Positions 1 to 7,326 of a DNA stretch of 54,479 bases are shown here, in pieces. This DNA comes from Bacteroidia bacterium (lineage in GTDB: Bacteria > Bacteroidota > Bacteroidia > Bacteroidales > UBA932). Position numbers and translations under genes: made by a program. The first letter of the stretch is position 1. The number at the start of each line of letters is the position of its first letter. A model generated the notes under the pieces. The model saw nothing but the letters and a program-made list of their open reading frames with translations, had not been told where the DNA came from and made no database searches. Location of the stretch: the NCBI GenBank assembly GCA_030529945.1, contig JAUMVX010000013.1:1-54479 (forward strand). Reading direction: 5' to 3'.

Positions 1-528
1 CCGAATCATACTCCTTTCTCGTATCCTTGGGGAACAGGACGATACTACTTCAATGATTATCCCGTTCTGAAGACTCTTTCAGATGTGAATTATACTGATT
101 ATCGGGCGATGTTCAGATCGCGGAAGCTTTCGCTGCCCGAGGATTATCTTGTTCACGACGGTTACGTAGCCCCTCCTTCATACTGCATCCTCAGTCAGGG
201 GATGTCCTTATTCAGGAATGCACATCAGTATTTTTTTCTTCTGGGCAGAAAGGTTGAAGCTCTGAGTGATATAGCCGCAGAAATTGGAGATGGCGAGTTT
301 CTTACTGACAATGAATTGTTTTCAAAACTGCACGGCATCATCAAAAAGCAGTATGATAACGCAAGTTTAAGAGACCTGTCCAGAGCGCAGAAGCTGGATG
401 TCGCACGAATGCTCCATAATTCTTTCCGTTCATCGAATGGACAAATATCCAGAGTGCTGGATTTACCTCAGTACTTGGTGAATTCGCTTTTCCCGCTTTC
501 GGCTTCATACGCTGACATTTCGGGGTGA
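1..528 (+). CDS. Y1/RAYT-like transposase, 3' part
   Basis: The frame is open from the first base, so this is the C-terminal ~175 residues of a gene that starts outside the window; the GTG at 85 is only an internal codon. The early residues read SYPWGTGRYYF, resembling the YPWSS-type motif after the Y1 catalytic domain of REP-associated tyrosine transposases (IS200/IS605-like HUH superfamily). The C-terminus has a helix-turn-helix-like stretch (QKLDVARMLHNSFRSSNGQI). The HUH and tyrosine motifs would lie upstream and cannot be seen. The stop codon sits inside the first of two REP-like palindromes, which fits a RAYT-REP pair. Family assignment is by resemblance only. Confidence 0.55.
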   Translation, partial: PNHTPFSYPWGTGRYYFNDYPVLKTLSDVNYTDYRAMFRSRKLSLPEDYLVHDGYVAPPSYCILSQGMSLFRNAHQYFFLLGRKVEALSDIAAEIGDGEFLTDNELFSKLHGIIKKQYDNASLRDLSRAQKLDVARMLHNSFRSSNGQISRVLDLPQYLVNSLFPLSASYADISG

Positions 529-549
529 AAAAACGGCCGTTTTTCACCC
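523..549. repeat. REP-like palindrome 1
   Basis: A near-perfect palindrome with GGGTGA at one end and TCACCC at the other, centred on CGGCCG, with one extra A in the left arm. It contains the stop codon of the transposase-like gene. Could also work as a terminator, since the centre is flanked by A and T runs. Confidence 0.6.
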
Positions 550-573
550 TGAACGTCGTTTCAAGAGCCTTTG

Positions 574-600
574 GGGTGAATTAAAACGTTTATTTCACCC
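574..600. repeat. REP-like palindrome 2
   Basis: A second palindrome with the same ends (GGGTGAA / TTCACCC) but a different centre, AAACGTTT. It lies 24 bases after the first. Same tips and diverged core are what paired REP hairpins beside a RAYT gene look like. Confidence 0.55.
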
Positions 601-605
601 CCCCC

Positions 606-662
606 GAGCTAAAGCTTTTCTGAACAAGCTAAAGCTTTTCTGTACGATCTAAAGCTTTCTGA
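606..662. repeat. Tandem repeat of the glyS 3' end
   Basis: Three ~20-bp units each containing CTAAAGCTTT(T)CTG, beginning near 606, 626 and 646. The third unit is the last codons and stop of glyS on the minus strand; the two others continue downstream of the stop. AAAGCTTT is itself palindromic, so the units may form small hairpins at the glyS mRNA end. Confidence 0.6.
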
Positions 663-2187
663 GGAGGTTGTTCATATTCACTCTCTCGTCTATGAGTTTG
701 CGCAGTTCCGTGACAGGGACTCTTTCTTGAGCCATAGTGTCACGGTCACGGACGGTCACGCTGCCATCCACGAGCGAATCGTGGTCCACAGTGATGCAGA
801 ACGGTGTTCCGATGGCATCCTGACGGCGATAACGCTTGCCGATGGAGTCCTTCTCCTCATACTGGCAGTTGAAGTCGTATTTCAGCTCATCCATCACCTT
901 CTGGGCGAACTCAGGAAGGCCGTCCTTCTTCACGAGAGGCAGCACAGCAGCCTTTACAGGAGCGAGCGGAGCCGGAATGCTGAGCACCGTACGCGTCTCT
1001 CCGTTATCGAGCTTCTCTTCTTTCAGCGAATGGCTCAGAACCGCCAGGACCATACGGTCCACACCGATGGAAGTCTCTATGACATACGGAGTATAGCTCT
1101 CGCCCGTCTCCGGATCGTAATACTGGATCTTCTTGCCTGAGAACTTCTGGTGGTTTCCGAGGTCGAAGTCCGTACGGCTGTGCACACCTTCGAGCTCCTT
1201 GAAGCCGAACGGGAAATTGAACTCGATATCGGTAGCGGCATTGGCGTAGTGCGCGAGCTTCTCGTGGTCGTGGAAACGGTAATTCAGTGCGCCCATCCCG
1301 AGATTCACGTGCCACTGCATCCGCTTCTCCTTCCATACCTTGAACCAGTCCAGTTCCGTCCCCGGCTTGATGAAGAACTGCATCTCCATCTGCTCGAACT
1401 CCCTCATTCTGAAGATAAACTGACGCGCCACTATCTCGTTCCTGAAAGCCTTGCCTATCTGGGCTATTCCGAAAGGAAGCTTCATACGGCCGGTCTTCTG
1501 GACATTCAGATAGTTCACGAAAATGCCCTGTGCGGTCTCCGGACGCAGATAGATGGTGTTCGCTCCGTCGGCTGTGCTGCCCATCGACGTGCTGAACATA
1601 AGGTTGAACTGTCTCACATCCGTCCAGTTGCAGGTGCCGCTGATAGGACAAACGATGCCGCAGTCCATTATTATCTGACGATACTCGGCGAAATCATTGT
1701 TCTGCTCAGCCTTCACATAGCGGCTGTGCACCTCGTCATAGCGGGCCTTTTCACGGAGGACGTTAGGATTGGTCTCGCGAAACTTCGCCTCGTCGAAGGC
1801 CTCGCCGAACTTTTTGCGGCCCTTCTCGACCTCCTTATTCATCTTCTCCTCGATCTTGCCGAGATAGTCCTCGATGAGCACATCCGCACGATAGCGCTTC
1901 TTCGAGTCCTTGTTGTCGATGAGCGGATCATTGAAAGCACCCACGTGACCTGAGGCCTCCCAGATTCTCGGATGCATAAAGATACAGGAATCTATCCCGA
2001 CGATATTCTCGTTCAGGCGCGTCATCGCGTTCCACCAGTACTGCTTTATATTGTTTTTGAGCTCCACACCCATCTGACCGTAGTCATAGACAGCGGCAAG
2101 CCCGTCATAGATTTCACTGGAGGGGAAAATGAATCCGTACTCCTTGCAGTGTGCCACCAGCACCTTGAAAAGTTCATCCTGTGTCAT
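649..2187 (-). CDS. glyS: Glycyl-tRNA synthetase (dimeric, eukaryote-like type)
   Basis: Charges tRNA-Gly with glycine in the cytoplasm; class II synthetase of the single-chain homodimer type. Visible signatures are the glycine-enzyme motif RPETAQGIF (about residue 216), class II motif 2 FRNE (about 248) followed by RMREFEQMEMQFF, and a C-terminal anticodon-binding region. The frame extends upstream to a TTG at 2214, but that codon lies within the -7 promoter box (2212-2219), so the ATG at 2187 (MTQDELFK, 512 aa) is the likely start and agrees with relatives. It is transcribed alone. The stop is followed by copies of its own 3' end. Confidence 0.95.
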   Translation of the reverse strand: MTQDELFKVLVAHCKEYGFIFPSSEIYDGLAAVYDYGQMGVELKNNIKQYWWNAMTRLNENIVGIDSCIFMHPRIWEASGHVGAFNDPLIDNKDSKKRYRADVLIEDYLGKIEEKMNKEVEKGRKKFGEAFDEAKFRETNPNVLREKARYDEVHSRYVKAEQNNDFAEYRQIIMDCGIVCPISGTCNWTDVRQFNLMFSTSMGSTADGANTIYLRPETAQGIFVNYLNVQKTGRMKLPFGIAQIGKAFRNEIVARQFIFRMREFEQMEMQFFIKPGTELDWFKVWKEKRMQWHVNLGMGALNYRFHDHEKLAHYANAATDIEFNFPFGFKELEGVHSRTDFDLGNHQKFSGKKIQYYDPETGESYTPYVIETSIGVDRMVLAVLSHSLKEEKLDNGETRTVLSIPAPLAPVKAAVLPLVKKDGLPEFAQKVMDELKYDFNCQYEEKDSIGKRYRRQDAIGTPFCITVDHDSLVDGSVTVRDRDTMAQERVPVTELRKLIDERVNMNNLLRKL

Positions 2188-2211
2188 TATACTCGTAATT
2201 TTAACAACCTG

Positions 2212-2219
2212 CAAATTTA
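2212..2219 (-). promoter_or_regulatory. glyS -7 promoter box
   Basis: Minus-strand TAAATTTG matches the Bacteroidetes sigma-ABfr -7 consensus TAnnTTTG. It places the transcript start near 2205 and rules out the longer TTG start of glyS. Confidence 0.6.
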
Positions 2220-2263
2220 GTAACTCTTAAAAAAATAACTCCAATTTATTTTTTCATCCTTAC

Positions 2264-2809
2264 TTATAAAGTCTTCCGCGAATCGAAAACATCCGGAAAT
2301 GCCGAGATGATTTCAGAAGACGCTATCTCCCTGAGCGGAATCATCACGAAATCCCGTTTTGCCATCAGAGGATGCGGCACTGTCAGGCGAGAAAGCGCGA
2401 AACGCTGTGTCCCGATCAGAAGTATATCGACATCTATTACCCTCGAGTGATAAACCCTCCGCCCCTGCGCATCGTACTCCACATTCTGCACGCGACCCAT
2501 CTCGGACTCTATGCGCTTCACCGTGTCAAGCAGCCGGAGAGCCTTCTGAGCAGACATTTGGGCGGGTATCGCCGGTGAGGAATGAGTGAGCGGCTGCGGA
2601 AAGGTGTCCGAGGGCAAGTCGTATCGGAGCACGCAGTTCAGAAAATCCTCACCCTCGAAGCCCCACGCGGGCGTGGAGAGAGTGCGCGACGCCGCCACGG
2701 CGCATACGCCCAATGCCGCATCCATCCGCTTCTGTGCCTGCTCAAGGTTCGCGCTGCGGTCTCCGACATTGCTCCCGAGGCTGAAATATACGGGAATGCT
2801 GCGAAACAT
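2264..2809 (-). CDS. folK: HPPK, folate pyrophosphokinase
   Basis: Transfers pyrophosphate from ATP to 6-hydroxymethyl-dihydropterin in folate synthesis. Visible motifs are YFSLGSNVGDR at the N-terminus, TPAWGF, and the family block RVIDVDILLIG followed by VPHPLMAKRDFVMIPL. About 181 aa, a little long because of a Ser/Pro/Gln-rich loop of roughly 20 residues after VLRYDLP. The ATG at 2809 overlaps the stop of the upstream gene by one base (TGATG), so translation is probably coupled; a GTG lies one codon upstream. Last gene of the suf-linked run. Confidence 0.93.
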   Translation of the reverse strand: MFRSIPVYFSLGSNVGDRSANLEQAQKRMDAALGVCAVAASRTLSTPAWGFEGEDFLNCVLRYDLPSDTFPQPLTHSSPAIPAQMSAQKALRLLDTVKRIESEMGRVQNVEYDAQGRRVYHSRVIDVDILLIGTQRFALSRLTVPHPLMAKRDFVMIPLREIASSEIISAFPDVFDSRKTL

Positions 2810-3219
2810 CACGCCTGCTGTGCATTCTCCCCTTGCGGAGCGTCATCGAAGTCCACGTCAAATCCGAGTGTAACCTTGGCCTCGTCCGACATCATACTCT
2901 GGTCCCAGACCGGCTCGAAAACCAGATCGATTACGCATCCCTTCACGCCCGGGACATCCTCGACATTGCGCTTGACCTCCGCCATAACCTCGTCGGCCAT
3001 AGGGCAGTTAGGCGCAGTGAAGGTCATCTTTATGGACACTTCCCGGGATTTGCGGATGTTCAGTTCGTAAATCAGCCCGAGGTCATAAATGTTCACCGGT
3101 ATCTCGGGATCATAGACCTGCTTGAGGGCGAGTATCACATTCTCGTACAGAGGAGTAAGTTCCTTGACATCCTCCGCCGTGAGAACCTCTGCGTTATTGT
3201 TCACTTCGTTTTCCTCCAT
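2809..3219 (-). CDS. MIP18/DUF59 Fe-S assembly protein (SufT-like)
   Basis: 136-aa protein of the MIP18/PaaD/SufT family, which helps deliver or mature iron-sulfur clusters. It has an acidic N-terminal tail, then the family core DPEIPVNIYDLGLIYEL and the conserved Cys motif TAPNCPMADEV. The context supports the assignment: sufE and sufS lie upstream on the same strand, now separated by an insertion sequence whose end is 48 bases before this start. In other Bacteroidota a DUF59 gene often ends the suf operon directly after sufE. After the insertion it may rely on IS-borne transcription or a new promoter; no clear -7 box was seen next to it. Confidence 0.88.
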   Translation of the reverse strand: MEENEVNNNAEVLTAEDVKELTPLYENVILALKQVYDPEIPVNIYDLGLIYELNIRKSREVSIKMTFTAPNCPMADEVMAEVKRNVEDVPGVKGCVIDLVFEPVWDQSMMSDEAKVTLGFDVDFDDAPQGENAQQA

Positions 3220-3266
3220 TATGTTCCTCTTGTTTCGGTGCGCTTGTTTTGTTTAAAAATCATAAA

Positions 3267-4760
3267 CAATAGTTCGTTAAAAATTTAATATTTCAATAAT
3301 TTTCAAATACTTACAACAACAATAGCCCGTTTCGGAGCGCCTTGCGGCACCTCTCGAACGGCATAGAACAAGAGCCGAAAAAAAGTGTTAAAAAAGATGA
3401 AAAATAGTGCTTGAAATATTTGGATAAGTGCTTGATAATCACTAACTTAGAGTTTTCCAAACCTTCTAATTTAGTATGACGATTATCAAGCCTCTTACCC
3501 AGCTCAGAGAGATGATTTCGAGGTCCCTCTCCGGCCAGACAAATTTAAGCAAATCTTTTCAATCCTTCTTCATCGAAACCATGGAACTTATGCTGACACA
3601 TACAGGACGACTGAACTTCACTCAGATGGCGAGGTGTGGTCGCTCGTGCGAAAGCAGGTTCCGTCAGAACTTCAAGAAGCCGTTTGACTGGCTCTCGTTC
3701 AACAAGTCCTTCCTGGAGCCGACGAAGGGGCATCGCATTGCAATAGCCATCGATCCTTGCTACATATCAAAGTCCGGCAAGAAGACACCTGGCATCGACT
3801 GGTTCTGGTCCGGCTGCGCCGGTGCCATCAAGCACGGTTTGGAGATACTGGGGCTTTCCATCGTCGATGCTGACTCCAAGGATGCCGTGTTCCTCAAGGC
3901 CGAGCAGACCTTTACCGCAAAGATGCGAGGACGCAAGCCCAAATGCACCAAGGGCATGGATGATCCCGACTCCCTGACCGGCTGGTACCTGAGGATGCTG
4001 ACACGCAATGCCAGGCAGTTGCTTTCCATATGCAAACTTATCGTGGCTGATGCCTACTTCTCCAAAGAGAGCTTCGTCACTGGCGTCAAGGAACAGGGGT
4101 TCAACATCATAAGCCGCTTCCGCGATGACGTGAACCTTAAGTACCTCTACCGTGGCCCGAGAGCCAAGAAGAGAGGACGCCCCCAGAAGTTCGCAGGGAA
4201 GGTGGATCTCCACAACCTTGACATGAACGTCTTCAAGGAAGAGTACTCCGTGGATGGCAAGCTTGTCTACATGCTCTACACTGCCGATGTCTGGGCTGTC
4301 AGTCTTGGTCGTGAGGTTCGTGTCGTCATTGTTGACTATCTCGACTCCGACAAGAAGAAGCAGACACGCAAGGTCTTCTTCTCCACGGACCTGACACTGT
4401 CCGCCCGAGACATATTCGATATCTACCGGACGAGATTCCAGCTGGAGTTCGTTTTCCGCGATGCGAAACAGTTCACTGGACTGACCCACTGCCAGGCACG
4501 CAACAAGGAGGCGCTGGCCTTCGCGTTCAACGCATCTCTCTCTTCCGTCAACGTCGCCAGGGCCTATGCCCGGCAGGAAGGTCACAACCTTTCGGTCGGC
4601 GCGACCAAAACCTTGCTGCACAATGCTGCAATGGTGGACCGATTTATTGCAATGTCCGCTAAACACGCGAACTTGCGATTAAATAACACTGATTTCAAAG
4701 AACTTTTATTCTACGGCGTTCGCGCCGTGGCGTAACTTTTATAAAATTAACGAACTATTG
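3267..4760 (+). mobile_element. Complete IS4-superfamily insertion sequence
   Basis: Both ends are visible: CAATAGTTCGTTAA at 3267-3280 and its exact reverse complement at 4747-4760 (14-bp perfect terminal inverted repeats). They are flanked by a direct ATAAA at 3262-3266 and 4761-4765, a probable 5-bp target duplication. One transposase gene fills most of the 1,494 bp; about 195 bp of non-coding sequence lie at the left end. Intact gene, perfect ends and perfect duplication suggest a recent insertion. It landed between sufE and the DUF59 gene. Confidence 0.9.
3476..4735 (+). CDS. IS4-superfamily DDE transposase
   Basis: 419-aa transposase that would cut and join the IS ends. The DDE triad can be proposed from Asp93 (in AIAIDPCYISKSGK), Asp192 (in LIVADAYFSKESF) and Glu324. 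Residues Y317-x2-R320-x3-E324-x6-K331 form exactly the Y-(2)-R-(3)-E-(6)-K signature of the IS4 superfamily. The N-terminal ~80 residues are probably the end-binding domain. The gene is uninterrupted. A 5-bp target duplication is short for classical IS4 groups and closer to ISH3- or IS1634-like groups, so the subgroup is left open. Confidence 0.9.
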   Translation: MTIIKPLTQLREMISRSLSGQTNLSKSFQSFFIETMELMLTHTGRLNFTQMARCGRSCESRFRQNFKKPFDWLSFNKSFLEPTKGHRIAIAIDPCYISKSGKKTPGIDWFWSGCAGAIKHGLEILGLSIVDADSKDAVFLKAEQTFTAKMRGRKPKCTKGMDDPDSLTGWYLRMLTRNARQLLSICKLIVADAYFSKESFVTGVKEQGFNIISRFRDDVNLKYLYRGPRAKKRGRPQKFAGKVDLHNLDMNVFKEEYSVDGKLVYMLYTADVWAVSLGREVRVVIVDYLDSDKKKQTRKVFFSTDLTLSARDIFDIYRTRFQLEFVFRDAKQFTGLTHCQARNKEALAFAFNASLSSVNVARAYARQEGHNLSVGATKTLLHNAAMVDRFIAMSAKHANLRLNNTDFKELLFYGVRAVA

Positions 4761-4821
4761 ATAAAACTACACACGTTTTTTAAGCTCTTCTCAGAAGCCG
4801 TTTTTTCATTTTTTGTTTTCC

Positions 4822-5244
4822 TCAGGCAATTTCCGCAGCAGCGGCTTTCCGTATGGTCTCTATCATAGACAACAGCCCGTTCGCGCGGGTCGGCGAGAGA
4901 TTTTCCTTCAGACCTATCCTGTCCAGAAAGGAGAAATCATCGTCTGAGATTTCCTGAGGAGTACGGCCGGAATACACACTTATGAGCAGGGAAATTATGC
5001 CCTTTGTTATGATGGCGTCACTGTCCGCCGTAAAATAAAGTCTGCCGTTTTCTGTTTTCCAGTCGAGCCACACACGTGACTGGCAGCCCTTTATGAGCCG
5101 CTCCTCAGTCTTTTTCGACTCGTCGAGAGGAGGGAGATTCTTTCCCAGATCGATGAGGTATTCGTACTTGTCGAGCCATTCGTCATAGAGGGAAAAATCC
5201 TCCACCACCTGCTCCTGAGCTTCCTTAAGCGTCTGTCCTTCCAT
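4822..5244 (-). CDS. sufE: SufE sulfur acceptor
   Basis: 140-aa SufE-family protein that takes persulfide sulfur from SufS and passes it to the Fe-S scaffold. The acceptor Cys54 is in the family motif RLIKGCQSRVWL. It follows sufS by 47 bases on the same strand, so the two are cotranscribed. About 60 bases after its stop the IS right end begins. Full length. Confidence 0.94.
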   Translation of the reverse strand: MEGQTLKEAQEQVVEDFSLYDEWLDKYEYLIDLGKNLPPLDESKKTEERLIKGCQSRVWLDWKTENGRLYFTADSDAIITKGIISLLISVYSGRTPQEISDDDFSFLDRIGLKENLSPTRANGLLSMIETIRKAAAAEIA

Positions 5245-5291
5245 TATTGTCTGCCTTTATCATCTGTCGCACTTCCTGATAAAATGCTTCC

Positions 5292-6521
5292 TTATTTCAG
5301 CATATCTATGGCCCTGTCGAGGCTCTTTATGAAATATTCAGCCTCTTCGAGCGTATTATACGGCAGGAACGAGGCCCTGACCATTCCGCTCACTCCATAT
5401 CTGTCCATCAGAGGTTCCGCACACATCTGTCCGGACCTTACGGCCACTCCCATCTTGTCCAGAATCAGTGCAAGGTCCTCGTGATGAGCGCCTTCCACTA
5501 CAAAGGAAAATAGAGCGACCTTGTCGGATGTTCCACGGGGAACACCGAAAAGTCTGATCCTTCCATCCTCTGTCAAAGCCTTGAGCACATAGTCGCGCAC
5601 TGCCTCGTATTCACTTCGTATCTGCTTGTCTTTCATCGCTTCGAGCATCGCTATGCCCTGCACGAGAGTCGGAGTGCCGGAGATGTTCTGAGTGCCGGCT
5701 TCGAATTTCTGCGGGAGCGGCGCGAAAGTCGTGCGAGTGAAACTGACATTGCCGATCATCTCGCCGCCACCGAGGAAAGGAGGCATCTTTTCCAGGAGTT
5801 CGCGTCTGCCGTAAAGCACTCCCGTGCCCGGCGACGCGAACAATTTGTGACCGGAGAACGCGTAGAAGTCGCAGCCGAGTTTTCTTACGTCTGTACAGGA
5901 GTGAAGAACTCCCTGTGCTCCATCGACAAGTACTTTACAACCTTTTGAATGACAGATATCTACTATTTCTTCAACAGGATTCTCAAGACCGAGAACGTTC
6001 GAGATCTGCGCTATGCAGAGTATTCTGGTTTTCTGCGTGAGCAGGCTCTTCAGAACATCTAGTCTCGGATAGCCGTCCTCGTCCACAGGGAGGACTTTAA
6101 GCGTAGCCCCTTTACGCTCACAGGCGAACTGCCAGGGAACTATGTCCGAGTGATGCTCGCATTCGCAGACTATCACTTCATCCCCTTCTCTTATATAAGC
6201 TTCTGAAAATGAATAAGCTACAAGGTTTGTAGAATGTGTCGTCCCACTTGTGAAGATGATTTCTGACTGACTCTCGGCATTCAGGAACTTCCTCACGGCC
6301 TCGCGGGCATCCTCGTACTGCCCAGTGGCATCGGCCGCGATTTTATGCACTGCCCGGTGGAGATTGGCGCTGCAGGAGGAACTTAGCTCATACCATCTGT
6401 CCAATACGCTGCGCGGACGTAGGGAAGTGGCCGCGTTATCCAGATAGACAAGCTTTTTGCCATACACCCGTACCTCCAGCTGCGGAAAACAACTTCTGAG
6501 TTCTTCTATGGACATAATCAT
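5292..6521 (-). CDS. sufS: SufS-type cysteine desulfurase
   Basis: PLP enzyme that removes sulfur from cysteine to form a protein persulfide for Fe-S assembly. Lys226 in FSGHKLFASPG binds PLP, and Cys367 in RSGQMCAEPLM is the persulfide cysteine; both match group II (SufS/CsdA) desulfurases. 409 aa. The ATG at 6521 is only ~9 bases past the expected transcript start; the ATG at 6515 is an alternative. sufB, sufC and sufD are not in the window. A variable loop (residues 327-331, VPRGT) is encoded by a parS-like palindrome. Confidence 0.95.
   Translation of the reverse strand: MIMSIEELRSCFPQLEVRVYGKKLVYLDNAATSLRPRSVLDRWYELSSSCSANLHRAVHKIAADATGQYEDAREAVRKFLNAESQSEIIFTSGTTHSTNLVAYSFSEAYIREGDEVIVCECEHHSDIVPWQFACERKGATLKVLPVDEDGYPRLDVLKSLLTQKTRILCIAQISNVLGLENPVEEIVDICHSKGCKVLVDGAQGVLHSCTDVRKLGCDFYAFSGHKLFASPGTGVLYGRRELLEKMPPFLGGGEMIGNVSFTRTTFAPLPQKFEAGTQNISGTPTLVQGIAMLEAMKDKQIRSEYEAVRDYVLKALTEDGRIRLFGVPRGTSDKVALFSFVVEGAHHEDLALILDKMGVAVRSGQMCAEPLMDRYGVSGMVRASFLPYNTLEEAEYFIKSLDRAIDMLK
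5529..5544. promoter_or_regulatory. parS-like palindrome in sufS
   Basis: TGTTCCACGGGGAACA differs by one base from the ParB-binding sequence TGTTCCACGTGGAACA known from other phyla. It lies in coding sequence, in a poorly conserved loop of SufS. On its own weak; the second, better copy in mnmG makes it worth listing. Confidence 0.4.
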
Positions 6522-6538
6522 TAAGTCTTTGCAAATTG

Positions 6539-6546
6539 CAAAAGTA
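6539..6546 (-). promoter_or_regulatory. sufS -7 promoter box
   Basis: Minus-strand TACTTTTG fits TAnnTTTG. Together with the ruvA box at 6639 it makes a divergent promoter region between sufS and ruvA. Confidence 0.55.
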
Positions 6547-6585
6547 CGAAAGATATTTGGATATGTGTAGAAGCGGAAGTTGTTT

Positions 6586-6630
6586 CGTGATGATGAAAAA
6601 ATAAGGCATCATTTGGGGAGAAGAATCGTG
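6586..6630. repeat. Degenerate copy of the 46-bp intergenic repeat
   Basis: Begins GTGATGATGAAA and ends near GAATC, with AATAAG at the same offset as in the copies at 27858 and 28001. The middle has diverged. It lies between the divergent sufS and ruvA promoters. Confidence 0.4.
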
Positions 6631-6638
6631 AAGATTAC

Positions 6639-6646
6639 TAACTTTG
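6639..6646 (+). promoter_or_regulatory. ruvA -7 promoter box
   Basis: TAACTTTG fits TAnnTTTG, 26 bases before the ruvA ATG. Confidence 0.55.
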
Positions 6647-6671
6647 GGCATTACATAATATCTCTCACATT

Positions 6672-7265
6672 ATGATAGACTACATAAACGGAAAGATAGC
6701 TGAACTCTCCCCTACTTTTCTGGTGGTGGACAATTCGGGCATAGGTTACGGTGTGGAGATTTCTCTTCAGACCTATCAGGCTCTGGACGGAAAAGAAACG
6801 GCAAAAGTCTTTATATATCAGTCCATTAACCAGAGAGACTCCACTGAAGTGATGTACGGCTTCGCCTCGCGGGACGAGCGCGAGCTATTTAAACTCATTA
6901 TCGGAGTATCCGGTATCGGAGCAGCTTCGGCGAGAATCATCCTGTCCTCGATGAGTCCGGACGAGCTGCGTGATGCCATTCTTTCAGAAAATATCGCACG
7001 CCTGAAGAGCATCAAGGGTATCGGACTCAAGAGTGCGCAGAGGATGGTCCTGGAACTGAAGGACAAGATAGTGAAGGGTGAAGGAGCGGCTGTACAGCTG
7101 CCTGTGAAGGTAGACAATAACGCTGACATAGAAGAAGCGGCTAGCGCACTTCAGATGCTCGGCTTCTCCCGTCCTAACATCCAGAAAGCGATTCAGGCCG
7201 TACTGAAGGATGAGCCTGAGGCGAAGGTGGAGAAGATTATCAAGGAAGCTCTCAAACGACTGTAA
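6672..7265 (+). CDS. ruvA: Holliday junction protein RuvA
   Basis: 197 aa. Binds four-way DNA junctions and loads the RuvB motor. The N-terminal OB fold begins MIDYINGKIAELSPTFLVVDNSGIGY; tandem helix-hairpin-helix motifs follow (VSGIGAASARIIL and IKGIGLKSAQRMVLELKDK); the C-terminal domain III (about 145-197, ASALQMLGFSR...) contacts RuvB. ruvB is 9 kb away on the other strand. Convergent with mnmG, with 61 bases between. Confidence 0.96.
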   Translation: MIDYINGKIAELSPTFLVVDNSGIGYGVEISLQTYQALDGKETAKVFIYQSINQRDSTEVMYGFASRDERELFKLIIGVSGIGAASARIILSSMSPDELRDAILSENIARLKSIKGIGLKSAQRMVLELKDKIVKGEGAAVQLPVKVDNNADIEEAASALQMLGFSRPNIQKAIQAVLKDEPEAKVEKIIKEALKRL

Positions 7266-7326
7266 GAGACTCTCAGGCAAGGATTATCACGTTTTGAATT
7301 GTACCCTCGAAGCTTTCCTTGTGGGT

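Noticed and set aside
1150-1953. Long plus-strand frame opposite glyS
   Set aside because: Shadow of glyS: composition is the reverse of the synthetase codons and no family motif is seen.
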